DNA of 60,000 nt from Diphasiastrum complanatum (GCA_029204225.1 CM055094.1:24142541-24202540), one strand, 5' to 3'; numbered from the stretch's first letter, positions 8,341-17,903 are shown. The notes: generated by a model from the sequence alone, not told the origin. Program-made: numbers and translations.

Positions 8341-10192
8341 ATGAAAAAAAACGAGAAGGCTAGAGAGTTTAGAATAAAAGATCACGGAATCGAAATATGA
8401 AAAGTGGATGTGAGATGGACGGTAATGACAATTGAGGCGCTGTACACAACATATGAGGATTTCCAAGTGAAATTTTTTTCTGATACTGTTGTTGCAACTG
8501 TCCATGCCAAGAGGGTGACCATCATTCCCAAGGATTTCAACATTGTGTTTAGGGTTCGGGACACATATGACAAGTTTGCTGAATACTTTAGACCTGCTCC
8601 CTCCTCTCCTCCAAAACAAGATTCAGAGAGGAGAAAACGAAAGCAATCTCAACCAACCCGGCTTATTATTCATATATAGAGCAAGAGTGTTTCAAAGAAG
8701 ATGAGGTCTCTTGACCCTCCATCTAAAGCGAGGGATTTTTCCAAGCCATCTCCTTTGAATACTATTCTTTCTTCTAGGCATTCTTCTCCTAATTCTCCTC
8801 CTAAGTCTCTTTCTTCTCCTCCCACTCCATCTTTAACTTCTCCTGCTAAATCTTCCTCTCCTAATAAATCTCCACCTCCTAAATCTCCTCCTCCTCCTAA
8901 ACCTGTAAATATTAGTTTCCCTCCTCCTGTTCTTGGAAGCGATTAAGATGATTTTGTTAGTGTAAAGGTAGAATCAATTTTGAATGACAATTCTTTATGT
9001 GGTTTATTAGTATTACTTCCGTCACCCGCTGCACTTGCCTTTGTAAATACTCCTCAATATGTACAGTATGACCAATTGTTAAACACATATCTTAAAGGTT
9101 TAGGTCCTCGATACAGTTTTAGGATGCCGAAGACCAATGCTGGTCTCCCTCTTTCTAGTTTAGATACTGGTGAATCAAAAAGTAGGGATAAAATGCTAGG
9201 GGACAATGTAGGAGGTGGGGAAATTCAGTACTGGATGGAGTTCTTCCAAACCCCATTGTTTATAGATGTTGCATTGTTTCTCCTTCAATTCATGGCTACA
9301 TTTGATTTCCCTGATTTCAAAAGTCTGCACGATGATATGCTCCAATACGTCAGACTGGGGACTCCAATTCTCGTGCTACCATACATAATAAAGTAAGTGT
9401 CTATTTTTCAGATTTTATTTTATTGAACTTTTCATATGAATTTTGATTTCATATTGACTCTCATAAATTTATTGTTTTCTGATTTCAGTGATCATTAAAG
9501 CTTATATATGTTGTCCTTGTACGTCAATATGATGAGGGTGTGTATAATCCAGTTTGTTTAAAGATGAACTCTATTACACACACACACAAAATTGCCAGGA
9601 CCCATATACAGAAAATATTGGAACTCTTTCTAGTACCAAATGCAAAAGCATATTCGAAGCTGAAAATGGTTGATGCAAAGGTATAAATTTTTCAATATCG
9701 ATTTGACACGCCCTTGTAGTTATTGATTGGTTTATTTTCATAACGTGCGCGCTGATTCGATATTCAATCAAATTTCTTTTTATATCGGTTCGACGCACGC
9801 TTGTTTCCATTGTAGATTTTATTCTTACATCCTGCGCGTTGATTCGATATCTCATAATGTTCAAATTTGGATTCTGTAGTCCTCCCAGCAGGTTGATTCT
9901 GTCAGCTGTGGTTGGTATACCGTATGCAATGCCAAACACTTTTTTAATTGGCTTGCATTACAAGATGGAATTCCAAATCTGGAAGAGGTAATATTCGATT
10001 GATTACTTTTAATTGTGTTTTTGTTTTTTTCATATACAAATTCCTATTAACTGATCTTTGATTGATTACATTTAACTGTGTTTATGTTTTTTTTTTCAGT
10101 TTAAATGTCCGAAGGTCTCTTCAATGGAGATAATGCACTTCAGACAGAAGACCATAAAGCTTGTGATCGAAAATTCATATCCAGCTGGATAA
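8341..10192 (+). pseudogene. Histone H3/CenH3-like fold fused to a C48/adenain-like peptidase
   Basis: One frame runs from ATG 8341 to the splice site at 9392, broken by TGA 8398, TAG 8677 and TAA 8944. Residues at 8410-8560 align without gaps to histone H3 from before alpha2 through alphaC: RWT, ALYTTYEDF, FFSD, HAKRVTIIPKDF, RVR. RWT, FSD and KDF match plant CenH3 better than canonical H3 (RFQ, FED, KDI). A basic tail and a linker rich in SPPK, SPAK, SPNK and SPPPK follow (8600-8940), then an unknown region (8980-9392). Introns are 9393-9488, 9681-9879 and 9988-10099. Exon 2 opens on an Asn-Asp-His at the splice, then LIYVVLVRQYDEG; exon 3 has QQVDSVSCGWYTVCNAKHFF with the Gln and Cys of Ulp1/adenain peptidases; exon 4 (MHFRQKTIKLVIENS) fits their last helix. 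One base is lost near 9495; otherwise the splice phases agree. The N-terminal H3 helix is weak. A spliced single protein is inference. Confidence 0.75.
9694..9850. repeat. Two 70-bp imperfect inverted units inside intron 2
   Basis: Unit 3 spans 9694-9763 and unit 4 spans 9781-9850, with a period of 87 bp. The arms are ATATCGRTTYGACRC on the left and GCGCGYTGATTCGATAT on the right, again 34 bases apart. The two middles resemble each other (both contain CTTGT, ATTG and TTTATT) and resemble the reverse complements of units 1 and 2, so the two blocks appear to be in opposite orientation. All four units measure exactly 70 bp despite divergence, which suggests spacing is or was under constraint. 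Confidence 0.8.
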
Positions 10193-10207
10193 ATGGATTT
10201 AGAGATC

Positions 10208-11285
10208 ATAGATAGTTGATATTGATTAAATATTCGTCTCACTTGATGTGGATGAGACACATGTACAGAAAATTTTAATAGAAATATACTTACAGTTTTT
10301 CTATAGTTGTTCTTACTTGTTTTTTTTCCTCTTATCAATTCAGGTTATGATTCATTCATCTTCAATTTCTACTGTTTTTTTATATGTTTTTTTTCATAGC
10401 CTTTGGCTGCCTTGCCTTTACCATGCTCTTTTTTGGATAAGTTCAGAATGATGATCTGATCGAACCTTTGCCACAACCAATCCAAACATGCGACATTAGT
10501 TCACTTAGATTTGTTGCAGCAAAGCTTTGATCAGATCATCATCTGAACATATCCAAATATGCCAAGACAAGGACAATACAGACCAAGGCAATGAAGACCA
10601 GAAATACAACCGATATATACGAGATTTCAACAAGGGCAAGCGTCGATTGTAGTGATCACTGGAGTTCAAGTGACTGAAGATCTCCCCAATGGAGATAGTG
10701 CATTTCCTGCAGGAGACAATGAATCTTGTTATCGAAAACTCATACCATAGATAGTTGATACTGATTAAATATTCGTCTCACTTAATGTGGATGAGACACA
10801 TGTACATAAAGTTTTAATAGAAATATATTTACAGTTTTTCTATGGTTGTTCTTACTTGTTTTTTTTTCTGTTATTAATTCAGGTTATGATTCATTCATCA
10901 TCAATTTCTACGGTTTTTTCACATGTTTGTTTTTCATAGCCTTGGTCTGCCTTGCCTTTCCCATTGGTTTTTTTTTTTTAAGTTCAGAAAGATGATCTGA
11001 TGGAACCTTTGCCACAACCAATCCAAACATGCGACAAACTTAGATTTGTTACAACAAATCTTTCATCAGTTCATCTTCTGAACATATCCAAATATGCCAA
11101 GACAAGGACAATACAGACCAAGGCAATGAAGACAAAAAATACAACCGATATATACGAGACATCAACAAGGGCAAGCGTCGATTGTAGTGATCACTGGAGT
11201 TCAAGTGACTGAAGATCTCCCCAATGGAGATAGTGCATTTCCTGCAGGAGACAATGAATCTTGCTATCAAAAACTCATACTATCC
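10208..11285. repeat. Direct tandem duplication of about 540 bp
   Basis: The unit beginning AGATAGTTGATATTGATTAA at about 10210 recurs at about 10750 (AGATAGTTGATACTGATTAA), and the unit end (GGAGACAATGAATCTTG) occurs near 10730 and 11265. The copies are roughly 90-95% alike by eye. Each contains a copy of the last-exon-like segment (TCTCCCCAATGGAGATAGTG) and a segment that can be read as SKYAKTRTIQTKAMKT. Copy 2 lacks the duplication, so it arose after the copies separated. It lies just after the peptidase gene and may derive from its 3' end. Confidence 0.85.
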
Positions 11286-11639
11286 AGTTGCAATTACATT
11301 GTGTTTTGCACCATGTAAATGGAGATCATAGAAATGAAAGAGCCTCATAGAAAAAGTGGTTCATATATTTTCAAAAATGATGTATACAAAAAATTGTATT
11401 ACATAATACAAAATTCCATAGCTCATAATCTATGGATCTTCAATTTCGATGGATGTTCCAATGTCTTTGCATTTTATATGCTCTTCTTGCCTTACTCTTA
11501 CCTTCACAAGAGGAATTGTTTTAGTTATATATTTTATGAAACTGATTCACTTAGAAATAGAAAAAAAGGAATATTTTTATATGGCATAACGTATCTTTAC
11601 ACCATTCAATCGAAATTGATAGTACTGAGGTAGATCGAA

Positions 11640-12773
11640 TTGCAACATGTCTAGTTCTGATCGAATGTGATTTAGACACCAATCTTCCTCGACCTCAACC
11701 ATTGCAAGAATGTTGTCATTTCTTTTCACTATTATCTAAAGTTGCTCTTGAGGGTTTATACCAAAATCTTGATCAAGTGGCTTCCAAACATTTTTGCATT
11801 TAATCCATCTTCTATAATATAGCAGCAAAGTGAGCATTTGTTTTTCGATGTGATATCTAAATGTCATGGATGAGTAACATACTCTGCACTCAACTTGTGG
11901 ATTTTGTTTTGTATCGCAACCATCGTCCAACAACTCCACGATTATATCAGCACTCAAGTCCTTACAAATAAACATTGTTTTCGTTCTCCGAACATTGCAT
12001 TTGGAAAAAATAAAAAAAAAATAGTAAAAGGTAGATACCAACTTAATCTATTATTCTTTGATCTAGTGCTACATTTTAATATACTCTGAATATCAATATA
12101 TAGCCTAGATCAAAAACTTTCTGAAATTGCTGCATCAGGATAAATCCATTCCTCACTCGAAAAATCTGGTAGAGGATATGGCTCTAATCTATCAACTAAA
12201 CCATTTTTAGCAGGAAAATAGGTGTGATCATAAAAAAAAACTCTTGACTCTAAAAGTGATTTAGGAGAACGACCTTTATATTGTAAAATACCGATATCCG
12301 AATGTATGACATCGATTATTTCTACAATCGATTGAACTGATTGCCATTCAACGAAATTCGATGGATACAAATCTGCAAAACCAACAAAAACATCTCATGA
12401 AAAATATAATTTAAAGAAAATGCTAAATCTAAAAAAATTGAATCTGAAAACTTACAATTGCATTTCCTTCTATCATTTGGATTCAGATCATGAATGTTGA
12501 GCTCATTCTGAAGATAAGCATGCTGAACTAAAACTTCTGAGATAGATTGACCAGCAGGTGATACTTTAAAATCCATTATCTTGCCTTCCAAGAGCTTCAA
12601 TATATGTTATCTGATCTTTTTCTTTTTCAAAATGAGCCTTTTGCAGAGGGATCCATCAAGATTCATTGATATTTTTGATATATTCTTGGTATCCATTGAT
12701 CTTCTGCATTTTTTTCATTGCAAATATTGATTGCATCAATGGTTCCTCTTGGTCTCCGATTATGTGTAGCCAT
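11640..12773 (-). pseudogene. Terminal minus-strand gene of the element, unknown function
   Basis: The first codon ATG is at 12773, only about five bases from the right edge of the element, and starts MATHNRRPRGTIDAINI. Exon 1 has stops (YQ*ILM and others) and ends near 12457 at NDRRKCNC followed by GTAAGT. Exon 2 (about 12110-12373) reads LYPSNFVEWQSVQSIVEIID and RLEPYPLPDFSSEEWIYPDA. Exon 3 (about 12020-11640) reads KTMFICKDLSADIIVELLDD, several cysteines, then ITVKRNDNILAMVEVEEDWC and DLPQYYQFRLNGVKI. The last 70 residues have the rhythm of a ubiquitin-like fold, but that is only an impression. Copy 2 conserves the whole gene (51044-52218), so it is a constant part of the element. Confidence 0.6.
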
Positions 12774-12778
12774 TAGTC

Positions 12779-13776
12779 AAAAATACGAGTACGCAAGCTG
12801 AGATCAGAGAGAATGTAGGGATTGCAAGGTAAACCTAAGAATGACAAGAAAATGAGAGATAGAAAGAAGAAAATGAGAGGTATATCTATGAATGACAAGA
12901 AGTTCCTTAACTCACTAGGCTGACTATAAAGAGTCTCATCCGCGAAAGGAGTGCCATCATCCCTAGATGGCTTGCTGCTAGTATCAATGGGAGTCGATAA
13001 AGGTTTACAATCCTGCATGTTGAACATGTTCATGATTTCACATGCATACTTTGCTTGAGAAATAAACACACAATTTTGCTTTCTCCAAACCTCCAAACCT
13101 AGGCAATAGTGGATTAAACCCAAATCTTTCATTTCAAACTCATTTGACAAATGAGCCTTCACCTTTGCAATTAGCTTCTCAATATTGTTACCCGTGATGA
13201 TCAAGTCATCCACATAGAGAACTATCAAGACGATATTCCCATCTTCCTCCTTCACATACAAGTTGCAATCTGAATGACTCTTTATAAATTGCTCCTTGGA
13301 AAAATAGTCATCAATATGACTATACCAGTACCATAGTTTCCTTGCCCTTAGCCTCAAAGCCTTGTGATTGGTCCATGTAAACTTCTTTAACCAGTTGTTC
13401 ATTGAGAAAAACACTCTTTACGTCCATTTGATGGACCTCTCAATCATAAAATGTAGCCAATGCTAAAACCAACCTGATAGAGGTCATCTTAGCTACAGGT
13501 GAAAATGTCTCATCATAGTCCAAGCCCTCCTGCTATGCATAGCCTTTGGCCACTAGCCTTGTCTAATGCTTTTCGATGCTCCCATTCGATTTGTATTTGG
13601 TCATATAGATCCATTTTACACCCAATAGGATGCATTCCTTTTGGTAGCTTCACCAAGTCCCATGTATCATTCTTGAGGATGGAGTCATACTCATCTTGCA
13701 TGGCTTGTTGCCATACCTTCTCATCTGCTACCTCAACGAATGTATGTGGATCTTGTGAATCCAAAATAGTGGTCAT
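12779..13776 (-). pseudogene. Copia B reverse transcriptase
   Basis: Two minus-strand frames encode RT. The first (13513-13776) has ADEKVWQQAMQDEYDSILKN, NDTWDLVKLP and IGCK. The second (12900-13414) has SHSDCNLYVKEEDGNIVLIV, then LYVDDLIITG with the YVDD catalytic pair, EFEMKDLGLIHYCLGLEVW, FISQAKYACEIMNMFNM and LSTPIDTSSKPSRDDG. It then departs from copia at the edge of the inserted element. The segment containing the first catalytic Asp, between the two frames, is disrupted. Confidence 0.9.
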
Positions 13777-13898
13777 AAGTGCATAGTTTGTCTCCTGGTG
13801 TGCATGCTGTTGGACTTGCCTTTGAGACCTCCTTGACCCTGGATTGCCGCTCTCTCTCTCTCATCCAATATCAAACCATCCTGCACAGTTTGCCAATA

Positions 13899-14490
13899 TC
13901 ACTTGGGAGACTTCTTCCTTGCACTTGGTGATGAAGACGGTGAATAGGACTCAACAGCTTTGCCCCTTTCCTTCCGCTTCCTAGTCTCCTCGGATTCTTC
14001 CTCTTGATCACTCATATGATCATCCTGAGACTCCTCAATATATGGATGTGGATCATCAAGTATTGGCACAAACTCACTTGTACCCTCCTCATGTTCCTCC
14101 ATAGGAGGCGTTTGATCCTTTTCAAAGATCACATCTCGACTTATGATTCTCTTCCTGGTAGTAAGATCATAAAGCCGGTAAGCTTTGCTTTCCTCACTGT
14201 ATCCCAAGAAAATACATTTTGCTAATTTTGCAACCAGCTTCTTTCTGTCATCCTTGGGAATATGGGCATATGTCGTACAACCAAACACTCGCAAAGTGCC
14301 CACCTTGGGATTAATGTCGCTAAATGCCTCTTATGGAGTCTTGTCTTCCACAGCTTTAGTTGGACTTCTATTCAACAGAAACGTTGTTGTGTGCATTGCC
14401 TTGTCCCAAAAAGAATTGTGCAACCCCTTTGCCTTGAGCATGCATTGGCTTCACTCAGCATGCTCTCTGAAAGACTAGTCATAGTTGGAT
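13899..14490 (-). pseudogene. Copia B integrase C-terminal half
   Basis: From about 14490 leftwards the frame reads copia integrase: a broken core end near 14300-14480 (TFLLNRSPTKAVEDKTPHEA) and then VGTLRVFGCTTYAHIPKDDR, KCIFLGYSEESKAYRLYD, SRDVIFEKDQ and an acidic/Ser-rich linker. Gag, protease and the integrase N-terminus are absent. The primer site lies only about 400 bp upstream, so copia B suffered a large internal deletion. Confidence 0.88.
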
Positions 14491-14668
14491 AGAACTAAAC
14501 TGGGGTTTGCACCCAACTAGGGTATGCAACCACTTGCTCAATAACCCTCAGCTTCTGAATTTGAAACAATTCTCGTGCTTCACTCAGCATGCTCTCTGAA
14601 AGACTAGTCATAGCTGGATAGAACTAAACTGGGATTTGCACCCAACTAGGGTATGCAACCACTTGCTT
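14449..14668. repeat. Direct duplication, period 129 bp
   Basis: CACTCAGCATGCTCTCTGAA begins at 14452 and again at 14581. The homology continues for about 88 bases through GGTATGCAACCACTTGCT, with three or four differences. It sits at the internal-deletion scar of copia B. The DNA from here to the primer site (14669-14885) carries an open frame of 70 codons that I cannot assign to Gag. Confidence 0.9.
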
Positions 14669-14885
14669 GAAGTTCCCATTGTAGAAAGTGCCCTCCTACA
14701 GCCTTGGCTGCTCCAGAAAACTCAAATTTTTTCTCCCAAATTAGAAAGTTTTTGGATCGCAGTACTTCGACCATGTAGTTAGCAAAGAGATCGGATGCTC
14801 CTACAGAAAGTGCGCCCAATTCAAAGGTAAGCTCCTCTCCAAGAATGGCAAGGTCCAAGCTTTCACAACATCACATGCAACATAA

Positions 14886-14901
14886 CCTGGCTCTAATACC
14901 A
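14886..14901 (-). other. Primer-binding site of copia B
   Basis: On the minus strand this reads TGGTATTAGAGCCAGG directly after the LTR end (...TTGTCA). It differs from the plant tRNA-iMet primer site (TGGTATCAGAGCCAGG) at one position, a C-to-T change. It sets the 5' LTR boundary and the direction of transcription. Confidence 0.93.
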
Positions 14902-15283
14902 TGACAAAATCCAAGGCCTAGCTATGGAGTATCATAACAACATAGTAAGCACACTATAAAAGCTTGAAAAAATCTGCCATGGAGTAGTAGACAAAAGCGA
15001 GAGAGAGAGAGAACTCAAGAGCTCACACTTACTTAATGATTAGTAAAAGAGTAGGAGGGCGTGGAAACCCCTCCAAGTCTAGGGCCACAAATAACATGAA
15101 ACGGATAGAGATGGTGTCTTTCTTATTCTAGCTCTAGACCATGGGTCTTTAACCTATTTGTCATTACTTGCCTAATTAGCATAAGTAGGGTATACTATGT
15201 ACATAAATGTTTTACCTCCATGACTTGTGCACAACTTACAAGTTACAAGTATACGAGACAAAAATAGGCATTATATTTCAACA
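14902..15283 (-). repeat. 5' LTR of copia B (382 bp)
   Basis: The LTR runs on the minus strand from TGTTGAAATA (15283) to TTTTGTCA (14902), next to the primer site, with TG/CA ends. Its first half matches the truncated LTR at 4710-4917. A short GA-rich stretch (about 15000-15013) is present. Confidence 0.9.
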
Positions 15284-16063
15284 TCTCAAACTAGGGATCT
15301 TGCACCATGTAAACTCTCACGAGTCCCTTAGGACTTCACATGGTTCAAAGGGGACTTTACTTAAAGGAATCTTTACATGGAGGTAGGGTCACTTGGTATG
15401 TTCTCTTATACGGCTAGTAGAAAAATAAAATTTTATTCCTTTGTCAATGAAGCCTCATTGCCCCCATCATAACTAGGCTCCAATAGATGATGACATTAGC
15501 ATGTGAAAGCTTCCTAGCCTCGGCGTAAGCACGGGGATAGTTATGTTTGAAAAACATTTTTAAGTAGGAAGAACAATGTTGTGAAATTGGCCCCAACTTG
15601 CCTACTAGGCCTCATTGAGATCTTGGGCATAAATTGGAATCGGAAGGTTCCAAATATTGTAATGGATTGTTTATTTTGCTCATTTTTGGCTCTCATCATG
15701 CATAAAGTTTTTGAGTTGAAATGCCTATTGCATTTCATCACCTCCATATGATAATACACCATATCCAAGCCATTATGCAATGAAATCCATCGACCTAGCA
15801 CATGACATTTTGCCCGATTCGGCCTCCCAAATTTTTTAGCTAACCTAAGCAAAGTGTTGTGTCCAATGACTTTCATAAAGACGTATTGGATATCTCTTGC
15901 CTATTTTGCCCCTTTTTTAAGCATCTTAAAAAGTAGAAAATTCTTGTGTTTTTTTTCACATGCTTGTGCTGCGCTTTCCCACGTGGCACTTCCAGACTGG
16001 TCAGTCAGAGTCAAAGTGCTCATTATGTTTCATAAAATACATGTGAAAAAAGTCAAGGTACCC
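15284..16063. other. Intergenic DNA, nothing recognised
   Basis: A 111-codon open frame on the minus strand (15541-15876) lacks recognisable motifs and its neighbours, and I do not call it a gene. No repeat partner was seen elsewhere in the window. Confidence 0.4.
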
Positions 16064-16206
16064 ATTACGCAATGGAAGGTGCCGAGCAGAGGGCATTCGG
16101 CCCGATAAAGATTTCCAAAAAAATTTAGGCTCAGCCCGAAGCCTAAAAAATTCTGGAAATTCTTGTCGGGCAGAATGTCCTCTGCCTAGCACCTTCCATA
16201 ATACGT
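16064..16206. repeat. Foldback repeat (hairpin of about 143 bp)
   Basis: The left arm ATGGAAGGTGCCGAGCAGAG...CGATAAAGATTTCC is an imperfect reverse complement of the right arm GGAAATTCTTGTCGGGC...CTAGCACCTTCCATAAT, each about 52 bp, with a loop of about 40 bp. Related single arms occur at about 16378-16500 and 16515-16580 (TTTATCGGGCAAAATGTCAT, TTGCTCGGCTCC). The block looks like a MITE-type family carrying CCGAGC/GGGC-rich termini. Confidence 0.75.
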
Positions 16207-16600
16207 ACGGAGCATATGTGGCTTTTCTTGCCCATTTTTCACTCCTTAGAAAGTAGAATGTGTAGAAACTAAAAAGTAAGTAACATGATTATGCTTTTTA
16301 GATAAAAATCTCATTTCATAATGGTCGTTAGAAAAAGAAAAAAGCCGATAAGCTCATTACACAATGAAAGTAATTGGGAAGATCACATTCTGCGGGACAA
16401 GGGGGTCCTAGGCTTGGCCCATGGGGGGGGGGGGGGGGGGTTCTTGTCTATGACTCCTTGCCGGGTCCAATGCCATCTGCCTGGCTCGTATATAATACAT
16501 TAAGTCTATCTTTGAGCCTTGCGTATGATTCTTTATCGGGCAAAATGTCATTTGCTCGGCTCCTTTCATAATACATTAAGGGTAATGTTGGCAAAAAGCT
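16207..16600. other. Related foldback arms and a run of 18 G
   Basis: This stretch contains degenerate relatives of the 16064-16206 arms and a pure G run at 16423-16440. The G run could form a quadruplex or could be a sequencing weak point. No gene is seen. Confidence 0.55.
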
Positions 16601-16791
16601 AGAGAGTAGAGTTTAGGATTGCATACATATTTCAATGAAGGCTGGACTCTCGAGGTGGTTGCAGCGTCCAGCTGCGCGGCCACAGAATTTTCCCCTTTCT
16701 TCTATCTTCTTCATCTGGACAACCTGCACATGCATTATTCTATATACACAGATGGTATTGGAATTTGGTTCCGCAGCGAGAACCCAGAGCC

Positions 16792-17010
16792 ATGTGGTAC
16801 TCGGCGCTGAGCGGAGCCATGTGGGGAAAGTCAACGCTGCGACCGCATCCCAGCACTGTCTGTCACCTTTCACGCACGTCCCTGGCCTACAGCCCTAGAC
16901 GCTTCATCGCCGGCGGCATCCAAGCCCAGCAGCACATCTCTCGAGAGCCGAAGAGCCATTATAGGCTATTGCAGAGCAGCGCTGAGCGGCCCAGTGCTCG
17001 AGCTGTTCGT
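16792..17010 (+). CDS. Possible first exon with an organelle-type presequence
   Basis: This GC-rich island contrasts with its AT-rich surroundings. From ATG 16792 it reads MWYSALSGAMWGKSTLRPHP, then CHLSRTSLAYSPRRFIAGGI and more Ser/Arg/Ala, with almost no acidic residues, like a mitochondrial or plastid targeting peptide. The frame remains open to 17157 but turns hydrophobic and AT-rich after about 17010, so the exon probably ends near there; no clear GT donor could be fixed. The rest of a gene is not visible downstream. It may be a gene fragment carried or duplicated here, or a chance open frame. I do not recognise the product. Confidence 0.3.
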
Positions 17011-17119
17011 TGTTTTTGGGAACTTGGTAGTTTGCTTTTCTTTCTCAACAGGGCCAAGTCTTTTTTAGCAATCCTCATTTTTTTCTCACATGCCCAATTT
17101 TTTCTTCACTCTTTGCAAA

Positions 17120-17640
17120 ATTGGCCTATTAAATTTAAAATCAATGATTGGTTATGATTTGCCAGTTCTTTGTGAGCATTGGGAGGCAGGTCCAAGTTCA
17201 CATAGGACGCCTAGGCTCTAGTCCATTGGTCTAATGCTATTAAGTAATGAAAACTCCGGCTTTTATTAATGGGAGGGCCATTAATACATATAATTCGAGA
17301 CCCAAGGCACTCAATGTGCACAGGACTCCATTGGTCTAATGCCAAGTGGCAATCCATGTCAAGCAAGTCACTCATTTTCTTGTACTAGGTTATGGGAGGG
17401 CCATTACCACTTATAATTTTGGACCTTGGAAGTCAAGTGGGGGAGGCTCCGGTCTATTGGTTTTATGCCAAGTGGCAATCCATGTCAAGCACGTCATGGT
17501 ACTAGGTAATGGGAGGGCCATTATCACTTATAATTCAGGACCCGAGTAATCAAGTGGTGGAATTTCAAGTGGTCTAATGCTCGAGTCAATTAGTGCCAAT
17601 CCATGTCAAACAAGACGTGGGTTTTTATGTATTTGGTATT
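17120..17640. repeat. Degenerate tandem array, AT-shifted copies of 18745-18930
   Basis: The phrase TCTAATGCCAAGTGGCAATC (17333, with relatives at about 17230, 17462 and 17572) and the phrase ATGGGAGGGCCATTA recur in about four units of 110-135 bp. The left part (TTAAATTTAAAATCAATGAT) matches 18748 onward, and the array phrase matches CCAGTGCCGAGCGGCAAGCC near 18850. The differences are mostly C-to-T and G-to-A. Confidence 0.75.
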
Positions 17641-17903
17641 GGTTGTACAATCAACAAATATTGAAAATTTGTAGGGCTTCGGATACTTCGAATAACTCCA
17701 ACATATGCCATTTGTATGATAGTTTCAAGAGTGTTATTAATATTCTTACTACCAATTTTTTGATTGTGGAGATGTACCCTAAACATCAATTTTGTTGAAG
17801 GCTTGGTTTCCAACCTGTGCTCTTTTAACTATACTTCTACTTTCTTTTGCTTTTAATGTTCCAAGCTATTGGATAAGAGTTGCAAAAATAGGGCATCCTT
17901 GCT

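Larger units (their letters stand above)
5111..12778. mobile_element. Multi-gene DNA element, copy 1
   Basis: Its limits come from comparison with 47001-52223. Homology starts at TTAGAATCCATGG (5111 and 47001) and ends at GTGTAGCCATTAGTC (12778 and 52223), and the flanks differ at both ends. Copy 1 lies inside copia B. It carries a plus-strand transposase-like gene, a central divergent gene pair, a 540-bp tandem duplication and a terminal minus-strand gene. Typical GT-AG introns are present. I see no convincing terminal inverted repeats and no target duplication for this copy. I read it as a DNA transposon or an integrated virus-like element; the class is not settled by sequence alone. Confidence 0.75.

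Noticed and set aside
8341-9392. Reassigned stop codon explaining the in-frame stops in the histone-fold gene
   Set aside because: All three stop types (TGA, TAG, TAA) occur once each, which fits decay rather than code change.
8145-9850. CRISPR-like array (repeats with constant 34-nt spacers)
   Set aside because: The spacer lies between inverted arms, not direct repeats; there are only four units in two separated places; and the context is a plant nucleus.
9574-9939. Minus-strand open frame reading the 70-bp units as a 29-residue protein repeat
   Set aside because: The frame holds only because the intron units have an 87-bp period. The units at 8145-8333 have a 119-bp period and contain stops, so the repeat is a DNA-level feature.
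11640-11760. Ubiquitin-like domain at the end of the terminal minus-strand gene
   Set aside because: Only the spacing of hydrophobic residues suggests it; no diagnostic residue is present, so it is mentioned but not used as the call.
15541-15876. 111-codon minus-strand frame
   Set aside because: It has no recognised motif, no neighbours and no second copy, and is close to chance length for this composition.
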